From positions 19,714 to 83,713 of the forward strand of contig DAIDKV010000108.1 of assembly GCA_027449865.1 (NCBI GenBank): a stretch of 64,000 nucleotides of DNA, read 5' to 3'. Positions within the stretch are counted from its first letter, which is position 1, and each line of letters opens with the position of its first letter. The notes beneath the pieces are model-generated. The model ran no database searches and was not told the origin of the DNA. It was given only the letters and a program-made list of their open reading frames with translations. Positions 16,343 to 26,211 of the stretch are shown piece after piece. The position numbers and the translations under genes are program-made. This DNA is from Planctomycetales bacterium. Its GTDB lineage: Bacteria; Planctomycetota; Planctomycetia; Isosphaerales; Isosphaeraceae.

Positions 16343-17626
16343 CTAGGCGATCTGGTCCATGTCGGACCTCGGGCCGAGAAAGAGAGTCTGGAAGAACCAG
16401 ATGGCCTGCTCGCAAAGCTGGTCGTTCGCGGGGCAATGGATGCGATCAAGGTAGTCGGCAATACGCTTGCGAGAGTAGACGGCGCGGAACGGGCGAGATT
16501 CGAGGGTGCTCTTTAAAAACGGCTCGCGATAGAGCGGACTGTAGCCGGCCGATCCAGGGATGCCCTCCGCGGCCATCGCCTCCAGAAATCGGGCACGCGA
16601 GAGGCCCCCAAAACCGGCCGGATCGTAGCGAAACATGTACAGGTGATAGGAACTCCGTGTACAACCGTCGTACAAGCGCGCGGGGGTAATTCCGGGAATC
16701 TCGCGAAGGAGACTGGTAAGATAAGCGGCGTTTTGCTCGCGGCGACGCGCCTGCTCTTCCAACCTGGAGAGCTGGGTCATCAAGAGGGCCCCCTGGAACT
16801 CGGTCATCCGCAGGTTGGCGCCGTTCCGGGTGTAATTGAGGCCCCCGACAGTGGCCCGGCCGTTGTTCTGGAAGCTTCGGCATTCGTTTGCCAGGCGGTC
16901 GTCGTTGGTGAGAATAGCACCGCCTTCACCGGAGTTGAGATTCTTCGAGGCCTGGAAGCTAAAGCATCCGAGGTCACCGATCGTGCTGAGCTTCCGCCCC
17001 TTCCATTCACCGAGGACAGCCTGGCAGGCATCTTCCAGCACTGGGAGCTTGTGCCGCCCGGCGACCTGGAGAATTCCGTCCAGGTCAGCCGCCGACCCGC
17101 CGATATGGACCGGGAGGAGCAATGCCGTCTCTCTGGTGATGGATGCCTCGATCCGGCGGGCGTCGATCTGGAACGTCTCCGGGTCGATGTCCACAAAGAC
17201 GGGCAGTGCGTGGTGGATCAGGACGGCGTTGATGGTCGCCACGAAGGTGTAGGGGGGAACGATCACCTCATCGCCCGGCCCGATCCCGAGCGCCGCCATC
17301 GAAGTGATGAGGGCACTCGTCCCATTGGCGACCGCGACGCAATGCTTTGCGCCCATGGTCCTGGCCCAGGTCTCCTCGAATCGCTCCACGCGGTGGCCGT
17401 CGATCCGGCACCACTTCTTGCTTCGAAGGACTTCTAGCCATCCTCGCTCGTCGTTCTCACCGAGGATCGGCCAGGAGGCAAATCGGTCGCGACGGACCGG
17501 AGTTCCGCCCAGGATCGCTGGCATCGCACTGGATCCTGCGGCGGCCCGATGGCCGACGAGACCGAACGCAGAGGCGGCCGACGAGACGGCCCCCAGGAAT
17601 CCCCGCCTTGATCGGGCCTCGCGCAT
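16343..17626 (-). CDS. DegT/DnrJ/EryC1-family PLP aminotransferase with a Tat signal
   Basis: A PLP-dependent enzyme of the sugar-aminotransferase (fold I) family. After residue ~40 the protein follows the family: [40 protein letters not shown], the [11 protein letters not shown] aspartate block and the PLP-lysine motif [15 protein letters not shown]. The N-terminus has a twin-arginine signal, [18 protein letters not shown], predicting folded export. This is odd for an enzyme whose relatives act on cytoplasmic nucleotide sugars; Tat-tagged DegT-like proteins may have other substrates. Length 427. The start is preceded by a G-rich site. Neighbours are secreted surface proteins. Confidence 0.88.
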   Translation of the reverse strand: MREARSRRGFLGAVSSAASAFGLVGHRAAAGSSAMPAILGGTPVRRDRFASWPILGENDERGWLEVLRSKKWCRIDGHRVERFEETWARTMGAKHCVAVANGTSALITSMAALGIGPGDEVIVPPYTFVATINAVLIHHALPVFVDIDPETFQIDARRIEASITRETALLLPVHIGGSAADLDGILQVAGRHKLPVLEDACQAVLGEWKGRKLSTIGDLGCFSFQASKNLNSGEGGAILTNDDRLANECRSFQNNGRATVGGLNYTRNGANLRMTEFQGALLMTQLSRLEEQARRREQNAAYLTSLLREIPGITPARLYDGCTRSSYHLYMFRYDPAGFGGLSRARFLEAMAAEGIPGSAGYSPLYREPFLKSTLESRPFRAVYSRKRIADYLDRIHCPANDQLCEQAIWFFQTLFLGPRSDMDQIA

Positions 17627-18048
17627 CCGACACCCCCCATCTCTCGGCTTGCGAACTGGTCGGGCTTTTCGAAGTCCCGATCATTCTCGTGAGTCTAACG
17701 CCGGCACTCGCTCGCCACCAGCATCCGACCCGAGCGCCACCTGTTATGGCACCCCGTGCAATCACGGCCCCTTGCGTAATTCCTTGACCGATCCCGGGAC
17801 GATGTGCCAAAATGGATGGAGATTCTGGGGCTCGTCCGGGTCGAGGCTGAAGGGAACGCGCGGGCGTACCGGTACAGAGAAAGGTTCGGAGTTGGAAGTC
17901 CCGGGATCGAACAACCCCTGCGACTCTCCGTAATGGGGGAGAGGGTCATCGCAGCCGTCGGATTCATCCACTGGCAAGCGAACGGCCCCTAGGGGGTATC
18001 CGGCCAAACAACCGAGCGACGGTTGCATCCAGAGCGGATCTCACCACG
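17627..18048. other. Divergent intergenic region
   Basis: 422 bases between the divergent aminotransferase and DUF11-protein genes. TTGACC (17784-17789) and CAAAAT (17808-17813), 18 bases apart, could drive the plus-strand gene with a long leader. Small open frames here have no recognisable similarity. Nothing else was identified. Confidence 0.35.
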
Positions 18049-21000
18049 ATGGGCATCGGGCGCAAATCGGGATGTCGAAGCCGCCAGACGGGCCGTCACA
18101 CGCGATGGCCGGGTTGGGAGTCGATGGAGCGTCGACGCCTTCTCTCAACTCTCCTCGTACAAAACACCAACGACTCGGGGCAGAACTCACTGCGATGGGC
18201 GATCGATCAGGCCAACCTGGATGCGCCGGGAATCACCGCTCAGATAGACTTTCAGATCCCAGGCAACGCTCCGTGGATGATCCCGTTGGCCTCGCCTCTA
18301 CCTGCCATCAATGTGCCGGTGACCATCGACGGGACGACTCAGCCCGGCTATCTTTCGACCCCCGTGATTGAGATCGACGGCTCGCATCTCACCGGGAGCG
18401 GGGCGGTGAACGGGTTGGTTGTCAACGCGGGAGCCAGCACGATCGAGGGGCTCTCGCTCGTGGGGTTCTCGGGTACTGCGATCCTGCTTCAAAAGGGCGG
18501 TCAGAACCTCATCACGCGGGATTATCTGGGACTCGATCCGAGCGGTACCTCGGCAAAACCGAACGGGACAGGACTCGATCTGGCCGGTTCATCGAACAAC
18601 ACCATCGGCGCCGGCGCCGGCGCGGGGAATGTGATCTCGGGCAACCTGGGCGACGGGATCGTGCTGGAGGCAGGCGGCGGGGCAAGCAGCACGGCCAATC
18701 TTATCCAGGGCAACTTGATCGGCACCTCTCCGAATGGGCTTCACGCACTGGGCAACGGCGGCGACGGCTTGGATGTGAAGGGAGTTGGCTCCAACTCGAT
18801 CGGGATGCCCGGCGACGGCTTCGGCAACGTGATCTCCGGAAACACGGGCGTGGGGATCGAACTATCGGCCGACGCGACTGGGAACACGATTCAAAATAAT
18901 AAAGTCGGCGTGGCGGGAGACGGCCAGTCGCCGCTCGGCAACCAGGGAGACGGCATCTATCTGGACAATGCACCCGGCACGTCCATCGGCGGGATCGACC
19001 CCAATCAGCGGAATATCATCAGCGCCAACACGGGTAACGGGATTGAGAGCGAGGGCGACTCCACTGGCCTTGTGATCATGGGCAATGCGATTGGAACTGA
19101 TGCCTCCGGTCAACTCGCTCTGGGCAACCACCTGAACGGCGTCAGCCTCGCCTCGTCGTCGGTAACAGTGGGAGGTACGAATGCGGGTGCCGCCAATGTT
19201 ATCGACAATAACGGCGGCGGGACAACCGGGGCCGGCGTGATGGTCCTGGGAGACGCGAATCACGATTCGATCCTATCGAACTCGATCGCGAACAATGCCG
19301 GACTTGGTATCAACTTCGGGAATGGCCCATCCGGAACGCACAATCCGGGAACCTCGGGCCCGAATAACTACCAGAACTACCCGGTCCTGACCCTCGCTCA
19401 GAACGACGGGACGACCACGTCCATCATGGGGAGTCTGTTCGAGAGCCCGAACACCTCGTACCTCATCCAGCTTTTCGCCAACCGGCAGGCCGACGCTTCG
19501 GGTTATGGACAGGGGCAGACGCTTCTGGAGACCACGAGCGTCCAGACCGACAATAACGGGAATGGGACTTTTCAGGTCAGTCTACCTCCCGTCGTCGCTT
19601 CAGGAATGTACATCTCGGCGACGGCGACCGATCCCCAGGGAAATACTTCGGAGTTCTCCCAGGATCTGACGGTCCAGGGCGTGGTTCACCTGGTCGTCTC
19701 CGGAACCGCGGAGCCGAATCCGGTGGCCTCGGGCTCCGACGTGACCGTGTCACTTCAGGTCGCAAACGTGGGGACGGCCGACGCCCACGGGGTGGTCCTC
19801 GCGGATCAGCTACCATCCAGCGCCACGCTGGTTTCCGCGACACTTAGCCAGGGGACGATGATCCCCTCTCTCGGCTCCGGTTCGCTCCAGTTCCTGCTTC
19901 AAACGATCCCGGCAGGGACGTCAGCCACAGCAACGCTCATCATACAGACCGACTCGAACACAACCGGCGATCTGACCGACACGGCTTCGGTCACCAGCCA
20001 GGAGACCCCGAAACCCAACGAGGCGACGATCCCGGTGACCGTCGAGCCATCGTCCAACCTCTCGGTTTCGATGACCGAAGGACCCTCGCCGGCCCTTCTC
20101 GACGGCAAGTTGACCTACACCATCACCACAACCAACCTCGGCCCACAGACAGCTCCGAATGCCCAGGTGATCCTGCCGATCGCCGCCGGGCTTTCTTTTG
20201 TCTCGGCTGATACGAGCATCGGATCGGCTTCTCTGACGGGAGAACAGGTCGTTGCGAGCCTCGGTAACCTCGCCGTGGGAAACCAGGCCGTCGTGACTGT
20301 TGTCGTTCAGGCCGATCGCGTCGGTTCCCTCACCGAAGTCGCGACGGCCACCAGCGAGGCCCTGTCGAGCTCGACAACCAACCAGAACGTTGCAAGCCTC
20401 ACAACGGATATCCAGCCGGCGAGCGACCTCTCGGTCACCCTCGCCGCCGATTCGACGATCGCGACGACCGGCGTCCCGATGACTTACACGATCACCGTGG
20501 CGAACGCCGGGCCGATCGATGCGACCTCGGTCGTCCTTCAGGACACCCTTCCCGCCGGCGTCCATCTTGTCTCGACTTCGAACACGATCGGCCTGACCCC
20601 GATGATCTCCAGCGGAGTCGTCAGCTTTACGCTCGCGACCCTGTCCTCGGGAAGCCAGCAGAGCTTCACCCTTGTCGTCGATCCGACCGCTCTCCCCGGC
20701 TCGACACTCGTCGATTCGGCGGCCGTGCAGGGAGCTCAGGCCGACCCGAATCTCTCCAATAATACTGCTCAGTTGACCAGATCGGTCCGAGGCGTGAGTG
20801 ACCTTTCGATCAGCGGGACGTCCTCTGCCTCAAGCCTCGATGTTGGTCAGCCCTTCCAGCTCACGATTCAGGTGGCGAACTCGGGCCCGTACGACGAGCC
20901 TGCCGCCGTCCTGAGTGCCACCTTGCCCACTGGCCTTGTGGTGGCCTCGGCCCAATCGAGCCAGGGGACCGCGCCCTCGGTCTCCCAGGGCCAGCTCACC

Positions 21001-22914
21001 GCCGATCTCGGCGCCCTGGCCGCCGGACAGTCCGCCGTCGTCACCTTGCTTGCGACCGCGGGGCCGGCTGACGCTGGAACGCTCCTGATCCCGTTCTCCG
21101 TCGTGGGGCAAAACCTCGATACGAAACTCTCGAATAATGCCTGGACCGCAAGCCTGAACGTCGCCCCGTCAGCCGATCTGAGCGTCCAGATCGTCCCCAG
21201 CAGCGGGGAGGCGATCGCCGGCACTCCCTGGCCCTACACGGTGCGTGTCGCCAACGCGGGCCCCTCGCCGGCCGACGGCGTTGTCGCAACGATCCCCGTC
21301 CCCGCGGGCACCACGTTCGTTCCACCTCCCTCGGGCCCTGGCCAGACGGTTCCCTCGCCGGGTCCCGACAACCTCATCACCGTTGACCTGGGATCGATGG
21401 CCGCCGGCAGTTCCGCAAGCCTGACCGTCTTCGTCCGGCCGATCATCAACCCGGTGGCCGGTTCGATCGACCTCTCGGCGCAGGTAACCGGGACCGACAA
21501 CGATCCAACGACCTCGAATAACGCGACCAACCTCGAGGTTCCTGTTGCTCCCTCTGTCTCGGTTGCGATCGCGATGGCGACGACATCCCAGGTCGTTCAG
21601 ACTGGCCAGGTCGTCACGTTCTCCGCCTCAGTGACGAATATGGGGACAACGACCGCGACTGGTGTGGTGGTCGACTTCCCGATGCTCAACGGCCTGCAAC
21701 TCCTCAACTCCTCGCCGACCCAGGGACTCTCGGCGATGGTGACCAACCAGTCCTTCGCCCGCCTCGGCGATCTGGTCCCGGGCGCCTCGGCCCGCGTCAC
21801 GCTCCAGGAGCTCGCGGTGAATCCTGGCGACTATACCCTGACGGCCTCGGTCTCCTCCGACCAGTACAACCTCGATCCAGGCTCCTCCTCCGCGACGGCT
21901 CATGTCGTCGAGTCTCCCGGCGCGATCGAACTCGGGACCGAGAGCCTCCAGGTCACCGATCTCTCCGGAATGGCGGTCTTCCCGGTCATTCGGCTCTTCG
22001 GTGCCGCCGGAACGGTGACGATCCACTACCAGGCCACTCCGATCGATGCCACGCCGGGCCTCGATTTCACGCCAACCTCCGGGACGCTCACCCTCAGCCC
22101 TGGCCAGTGGAGCAGCTCGATCATCGTCCCGGTGCTGAACAACCCCTACCTGAACCACGATACCCACCTGACGCTTTCGATCGATTCGCCAACCGGTGGT
22201 GCCTGGCTCGGACCGACCACCACGACAGAACTCCTGATTCAGGATGCCAATCCCGATACCACTCCTCCCGAGATCGGCGGACTTTCCTGGACCGGGACGC
22301 CGAAACTGATCAGCAGCCTCGCCCTGCATTTCACGGCTCCGCTGAATCCCAACGACGCGAACAACGCCGCCGATTACCTCCTGACGACCACAACCGGCAA
22401 CCAGCCGATCTCAATTGCCTCGATCACTTATAATCCCTTAACCTTCACGGTGACCCTTGTGCCGGCCTCGCCGATCCCGTCAGGTCAGTACGACCGGATT
22501 CAGGTGATCGGCACGGGCCCCTCGGGGATCAAGGATCTCGCCGGCAATACACTCGATGGCGATGGAAATGGTCAGCCCGGCTCGGATTACGTGGCTCTCT
22601 TTGCTCAGGGCAGAAAACTCCGATACATCGACGGAAACCGCAATCTCGTCCGACTCGCGGTAAGCGGCAGAGGCTACTTGCAGCAGGTGCTGGATGCCTC
22701 AGGTAACGGCGTCTCACTCAACCTCGTCGGTATGGTCCCTGACCGGACAACCCTCTCCGGACACGTCAGAGCCTTCCGCGGAGGGACCGGACAGACACGA
22801 ATTGGGCAGGTTTCCGGCCTTGGCGCATTTGGCGCCGTGAGGGTCCTGCTGAGGACGCCCCCATTCCTTGTGAATTCCTTCCCCTTCCAGCGACGAGGGA
22901 AGCTGTTCCCCTGA
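18049..22914 (+). CDS. Giant secreted protein: beta-helix, DUF11 repeats and Calx-beta domain
   Basis: A 1621-residue surface protein. A basic N-terminus leads into WESMERRRLLSTLLV, the planctomycete extracellular motif. Next comes NTNDSGQNSLRWAIDQAN, the CSLREA-like opening of many polymorphic beta-helix proteins, and a beta-helix to about residue 470. About six DUF11-type immunoglobulin-like repeats follow (recurring SDLSV... and ...ANAGP...A..V.L.D.LP), each ~115 residues. Then come a Calx-beta-like domain (~1300-1410), an Ig-like domain (from DTTPPEIGGLSW) and a short basic C-terminus. No enzymatic motif or C-terminal sorting signal is seen. The ATG at 18049 is preferred over the inner ATG at 18124, because the motif is normally preceded by ~20 basic residues. 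Adhesin or matrix role inferred. Confidence 0.87.
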   Translation: MGIGRKSGCRSRQTGRHTRWPGWESMERRRLLSTLLVQNTNDSGQNSLRWAIDQANLDAPGITAQIDFQIPGNAPWMIPLASPLPAINVPVTIDGTTQPGYLSTPVIEIDGSHLTGSGAVNGLVVNAGASTIEGLSLVGFSGTAILLQKGGQNLITRDYLGLDPSGTSAKPNGTGLDLAGSSNNTIGAGAGAGNVISGNLGDGIVLEAGGGASSTANLIQGNLIGTSPNGLHALGNGGDGLDVKGVGSNSIGMPGDGFGNVISGNTGVGIELSADATGNTIQNNKVGVAGDGQSPLGNQGDGIYLDNAPGTSIGGIDPNQRNIISANTGNGIESEGDSTGLVIMGNAIGTDASGQLALGNHLNGVSLASSSVTVGGTNAGAANVIDNNGGGTTGAGVMVLGDANHDSILSNSIANNAGLGINFGNGPSGTHNPGTSGPNNYQNYPVLTLAQNDGTTTSIMGSLFESPNTSYLIQLFANRQADASGYGQGQTLLETTSVQTDNNGNGTFQVSLPPVVASGMYISATATDPQGNTSEFSQDLTVQGVVHLVVSGTAEPNPVASGSDVTVSLQVANVGTADAHGVVLADQLPSSATLVSATLSQGTMIPSLGSGSLQFLLQTIPAGTSATATLIIQTDSNTTGDLTDTASVTSQETPKPNEATIPVTVEPSSNLSVSMTEGPSPALLDGKLTYTITTTNLGPQTAPNAQVILPIAAGLSFVSADTSIGSASLTGEQVVASLGNLAVGNQAVVTVVVQADRVGSLTEVATATSEALSSSTTNQNVASLTTDIQPASDLSVTLAADSTIATTGVPMTYTITVANAGPIDATSVVLQDTLPAGVHLVSTSNTIGLTPMISSGVVSFTLATLSSGSQQSFTLVVDPTALPGSTLVDSAAVQGAQADPNLSNNTAQLTRSVRGVSDLSISGTSSASSLDVGQPFQLTIQVANSGPYDEPAAVLSATLPTGLVVASAQSSQGTAPSVSQGQLTADLGALAAGQSAVVTLLATAGPADAGTLLIPFSVVGQNLDTKLSNNAWTASLNVAPSADLSVQIVPSSGEAIAGTPWPYTVRVANAGPSPADGVVATIPVPAGTTFVPPPSGPGQTVPSPGPDNLITVDLGSMAAGSSASLTVFVRPIINPVAGSIDLSAQVTGTDNDPTTSNNATNLEVPVAPSVSVAIAMATTSQVVQTGQVVTFSASVTNMGTTTATGVVVDFPMLNGLQLLNSSPTQGLSAMVTNQSFARLGDLVPGASARVTLQELAVNPGDYTLTASVSSDQYNLDPGSSSATAHVVESPGAIELGTESLQVTDLSGMAVFPVIRLFGAAGTVTIHYQATPIDATPGLDFTPTSGTLTLSPGQWSSSIIVPVLNNPYLNHDTHLTLSIDSPTGGAWLGPTTTTELLIQDANPDTTPPEIGGLSWTGTPKLISSLALHFTAPLNPNDANNAADYLLTTTTGNQPISIASITYNPLTFTVTLVPASPIPSGQYDRIQVIGTGPSGIKDLAGNTLDGDGNGQPGSDYVALFAQGRKLRYIDGNRNLVRLAVSGRGYLQQVLDASGNGVSLNLVGMVPDRTTLSGHVRAFRGGTGQTRIGQVSGLGAFGAVRVLLRTPPFLVNSFPFQRRGKLFP

Positions 22915-22969
22915 TCGGGCCTCTCCCGAACCAGTCCGCAACGCCGCCATCGGTTCGCCGGGGAAGGTT

Positions 22970-24553
22970 TTATCGAATGGCGCGATTCCCCTTTGACGCA
23001 GTCTGTGAGCGTTGCGACAGATGGCGGGCTCGATCAATGTCGAAGGGATAAGCCAGGCGTTGACCACGACACTGATAGAGCCGAATCCGACGAACCGGCT
23101 TGCCGTGGCGCTCCACCCAGAACTCTGAGGCGAACTCGACTGTCGCGAACCATCGGCGGAAGTAGCGGGGGATCGCGTCGGGCTCGTTGCCAACCATCAC
23201 CAGCACTCCGTCGTGGCCGATCCAGTCGTCGGGCCGACTCCAGAAAGCAAACCCGCGTGGGTCGTCGGAGTTGTAGCAAAGCACCGGACGCTCGCCGCCA
23301 AGCGCATAAGCAATCTGGGCACTCTGATACCAGTATCGCGTGAAGAGGAAGCGACCCGGATCGTTCACCAGGCCGAGCTCTCGAATGCGATCAGCGACCT
23401 GATCCCAGCCCTGGAAGTCAAGCGTGGGATCAGTTCGTTCGTCGAGCGGCGCCCATTGGCTTGAAGGACCGCGCTGGAGAAGACCGGTCCTGTGCTCTAC
23501 CAGCGCCAAGGAAACCAGCATCATCGAGAGCCCCGCGGCGATCCCCAGCCGTCGACGTCCTGCCCTGGGATGAGCCTCGATCCGAACCGCCCAGACACGG
23601 CCGAGCATTGGAAAGATCGAGACCAGACCGATAAGCCCCCAGTGCGGTAAAACGGGTCGAAAGCAAGCGACCAGTGCGAAGATCAGCGTGGGTATCGTCG
23701 CAACGGCCAGCCAGAGGCGTTCAGGGCCCTCGGAGAGCGATCGCCATCGGAGGAGTCCCCGGACCAGCAGGATAACCATCGGAATCCAGATCCAGGGAAA
23801 GAGGTAGCCGGCCTGGGCGAGCATCGCCAGCCCAAGGAGGTCCGGGCGTGGGGTCCATCCGCCCACCGCTCTTCCTCCCTGAAAGACAAAAGAGATCCAG
23901 CCATGCCTCGCGTTCCAGATAAGAACCGGGCTGAACACCATCAACCCAATCGCAATCGCCAGGTAAGGACCGGACTCCAGAAGCCTCTTCCGACGCCTCG
24001 GATCGATCAACAGGAGCCCAACCACGCCCACCGGCAAGAAAACAGCGTGATACTTGCTCAAAAGGGCCCCACCCCAGGCCAGACCCGCCTCGGTCCATCG
24101 GCGTGATCGGCCAGTGTCGGGACCATCAATGGCGAGGTCCAGCCGATCGAGCGTTAGCAGCCAGAAGAAGAGCAGGGGGCCGTCGGGCAGGGCGAACGTT
24201 GAGGCCGCCAGGCCATAATAGCCGGTCAGATTCATCGCGGTCGCTGCGAGCAAGCCCGCACGCTCGCCGTAATGCCTGGCCGCAAGCCGGTACATCATGA
24301 TCGTTGAGCCGGCGAACATGGCGACGAAGCCGATCCTAAGGGCCCAGGTAGCATTGCGGCCGCCTGTCAGCGTCAGTCCCAGCATCTCAACCCAGGCCAT
24401 CATCGGCGGGTGGTCGAAGTAACTCAGCGATGGATGGATTGCATAGAGCCAGTGATAGGCCTCGTCGTTACCCGGCCCCAGCGCCGAGGAGTAAGCCATC
24501 CGGACCGCCGCCGAAATCACCAACAGGATCAGGAGGCCCCGCCTGGCGTTCAT
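22970..24553 (-). CDS. Family-39 glycosyltransferase (PMT/ArnT-like)
   Basis: A 527-residue polytopic GT-C enzyme that would transfer a sugar from a polyprenyl-phosphate carrier on the outer face of the membrane. The diagnostic first loop is GNDEAYHWLYAIHPSLSYFD followed by HPPMMAW, with the catalytic acidic pair in DE. About ten or eleven hydrophobic helices follow, then a soluble C-terminal domain of ~110 residues ending in a basic tail. The start at 24553 has aaggaag about 9 bases upstream. It is divergent from menG/ubiE and convergent with the DUF11 protein gene, so it is probably transcribed alone. The acceptor (lipid A-like glycolipid or glycoprotein) is unknown. Confidence 0.85.
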   Translation of the reverse strand: MNARRGLLILLVISAAVRMAYSSALGPGNDEAYHWLYAIHPSLSYFDHPPMMAWVEMLGLTLTGGRNATWALRIGFVAMFAGSTIMMYRLAARHYGERAGLLAATAMNLTGYYGLAASTFALPDGPLLFFWLLTLDRLDLAIDGPDTGRSRRWTEAGLAWGGALLSKYHAVFLPVGVVGLLLIDPRRRKRLLESGPYLAIAIGLMVFSPVLIWNARHGWISFVFQGGRAVGGWTPRPDLLGLAMLAQAGYLFPWIWIPMVILLVRGLLRWRSLSEGPERLWLAVATIPTLIFALVACFRPVLPHWGLIGLVSIFPMLGRVWAVRIEAHPRAGRRRLGIAAGLSMMLVSLALVEHRTGLLQRGPSSQWAPLDERTDPTLDFQGWDQVADRIRELGLVNDPGRFLFTRYWYQSAQIAYALGGERPVLCYNSDDPRGFAFWSRPDDWIGHDGVLVMVGNEPDAIPRYFRRWFATVEFASEFWVERHGKPVRRIRLYQCRGQRLAYPFDIDRARHLSQRSQTASKGNRAIR

Positions 24554-24754
24554 CGCTTGCGCTTCCTTGCTCGATGGATCCTGGAGTATCCCCTCAATGT
24601 TCTTAACCCAGATCTCGAAACCCGGCGAGTCCAATCGCGTTCGGAGTCCCCCGGCTTGCCGATCGCAGGCCCGGATGCCCACAATGACCCCGAGCCGGTC
24701 GCACAGGCACTGAAGACCGTGGCTCTCGCGAACGGAGAAACCATCGACCCCGCC

Positions 24755-25513
24755 ATGAACCTCACCAGCACTCCCGAACCGCCGAAGACCGTGGACAAGT
24801 CGGATCTGAAGGTCCGGCGAATGTTCGCAACCATAGCCCGGCGGTACGACCTTTTGAACCACCTGCTCAGCCTGAACATCGATCGATCGTGGCGACGCTT
24901 CACCACGCGAACCGTCCCTCCCGAGCCAGGCGTACCGGTCCTGGATTGCTGCACCGGGACGGCCGACCTCGCGCTGGCCTATGACCGCGCCGGCGGCGGT
25001 CAGTCGCGGATCGTTGGATCCGACTTCTGCCGGGAGATGCTCGTCATCGGCCGGGACAAGGTCAAAAGGGCGGGAGCCTCGGGCCGTGTGACGCTTCTGG
25101 AAGGCGACTCACAACACCTTCCCGCACCTGACAATACGTTCGGAGTGGTGAGCGTCGCGTTCGGACTTCGGAACGTCCGCGATACCGTCCGAGGAATCGA
25201 CGAGATGATTCGAGTCGCCCGTCCTGGCGGCAAGGTTGCGATTCTGGAATTCTCGCGTCCAAGTGGGCGGTTCCTCGGCCGGTTCTACCTGACTTTCTTC
25301 CGGCACATCCTTCCGAGGATCGGACAGGCTCTTGCGCCCAACGACGACGACGCCTACAATTACCTTCCGCAGAGCGTCCTGGAATTCCCGGACGGCCGGG
25401 CGATGCTCGACCTACTCGCCGCCCGAGGTCTCGTCGATTTACGAGAGCATCCACTCACATTCGGGATCGCGACGCTCTACGTCGGCACCAAGCCGGCCGG
25501 AGACCGGCCATGA
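24755..25513 (+). CDS. menG: Demethylmenaquinone/ubiquinone C-methyltransferase
   Basis: A SAM-dependent methyltransferase of the UbiE/MenG family, which methylates the quinone ring in the last step of menaquinone synthesis. The family blocks are clear: VRRMFATIARRYDLLNHLLS near the N-terminus, SAM-binding VLDCCTGTADLALAY, then FGVVSVAFGLRNVRD and the proline-rich YNYLPQSVLEFPDG near the end. Length 252. The start at 24755 has only a weak ribosome site, so a start some codons upstream is possible. The stop overlaps ubiX by ATGA. With ubiX, ubiA and mqnE downstream, menaquinone rather than ubiquinone is the expected product. Confidence 0.92.
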   Translation: MNLTSTPEPPKTVDKSDLKVRRMFATIARRYDLLNHLLSLNIDRSWRRFTTRTVPPEPGVPVLDCCTGTADLALAYDRAGGGQSRIVGSDFCREMLVIGRDKVKRAGASGRVTLLEGDSQHLPAPDNTFGVVSVAFGLRNVRDTVRGIDEMIRVARPGGKVAILEFSRPSGRFLGRFYLTFFRHILPRIGQALAPNDDDAYNYLPQSVLEFPDGRAMLDLLAARGLVDLREHPLTFGIATLYVGTKPAGDRP

Positions 25514-26211
25514 CCCCGAATCGGGGCGACGACCTGGTCCTCGCGATGACAGGAGCCAGCGGAGCGCCCTACGCCATCCGACTGCTGCATGTGATGGCTC
25601 GGTCCGGACGTCGCGTCCACCTGACCATCAGCCCGAGCGCCGTACAGGTGCTCCGCGACGAACTGGGGCTGGAGGTGAATTTGAACGCCTTCAACCCGAT
25701 CACGATCGGCCTGCGCGAGTCCGGTCGGCTCGTCTATCACCACCACACCGATTTCTCGGCCGGTATCGCTAGCGGCTCGTTCCCAACCGCCGGAATGGTG
25801 GTCCTGCCTTGCAGCATGAGCACACTGGCCTCGATCGCCTCGGGGGTCACCACCAATCTGATCACCCGAGCGGCTGACGTCCACCTGAAGGAGAGACGGA
25901 AGTTGGTCCTCGTCCCTCGCGAGACGCCCCTTAGCCTGATCCATCTTGAGAACATGCTCCGCGTAACCCAGGCGGGCGCCATCGTTCTGCCGGCGATGCC
26001 GGGCTGGTATCACCGCCCGCACCGGCTGGAAGACCTCATCGATTTCGTGGTCTCCCGAATCTGCGACCAACTTGGCCTCTCGAACATGATCGCGCCCAGA
26101 TGGGGTCTCGGTGGGCCAGATCCACGCGACGAGACCCGCTGGGACGTGCAAAACCTCGCCGACGAGACGCAACTGGAAACCGGGCTGGAGGAAAAATCCA
26201 ATGGCGGATAG
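25510..26211 (+). CDS. ubiX: UbiX-family flavin prenyltransferase
   Basis: UbiX joins a dimethylallyl group to FMN to give prenylated FMN, the cofactor of UbiD-type decarboxylases. The N-terminal flavin motif LAMTGASGAPYAIRLL, the central PCSMSTLASIASGVTTNLIT block and RKLVLVPRETPLSLIHLENM are all characteristic, with the conserved late PAMPGWY. Length 233, within the upper family range. It overlaps menG (4 bases) and the following SDR gene (11 bases), so all three are co-translated. In the futalosine route a UbiX/UbiD pair (MqnM/MqnL) decarboxylates the prenylated naphthoate. No UbiD gene is in this window. Confidence 0.94.
   Translation: MTPNRGDDLVLAMTGASGAPYAIRLLHVMARSGRRVHLTISPSAVQVLRDELGLEVNLNAFNPITIGLRESGRLVYHHHTDFSAGIASGSFPTAGMVVLPCSMSTLASIASGVTTNLITRAADVHLKERRKLVLVPRETPLSLIHLENMLRVTQAGAIVLPAMPGWYHRPHRLEDLIDFVVSRICDQLGLSNMIAPRWGLGGPDPRDETRWDVQNLADETQLETGLEEKSNGG

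Noticed and set aside
18124..22914. Internal ATG of the giant DUF11 protein as its start
   Set aside because: It would remove the basic stretch that normally precedes the LLS tag, so the upstream ATG at 18049 is preferred, although not proven.
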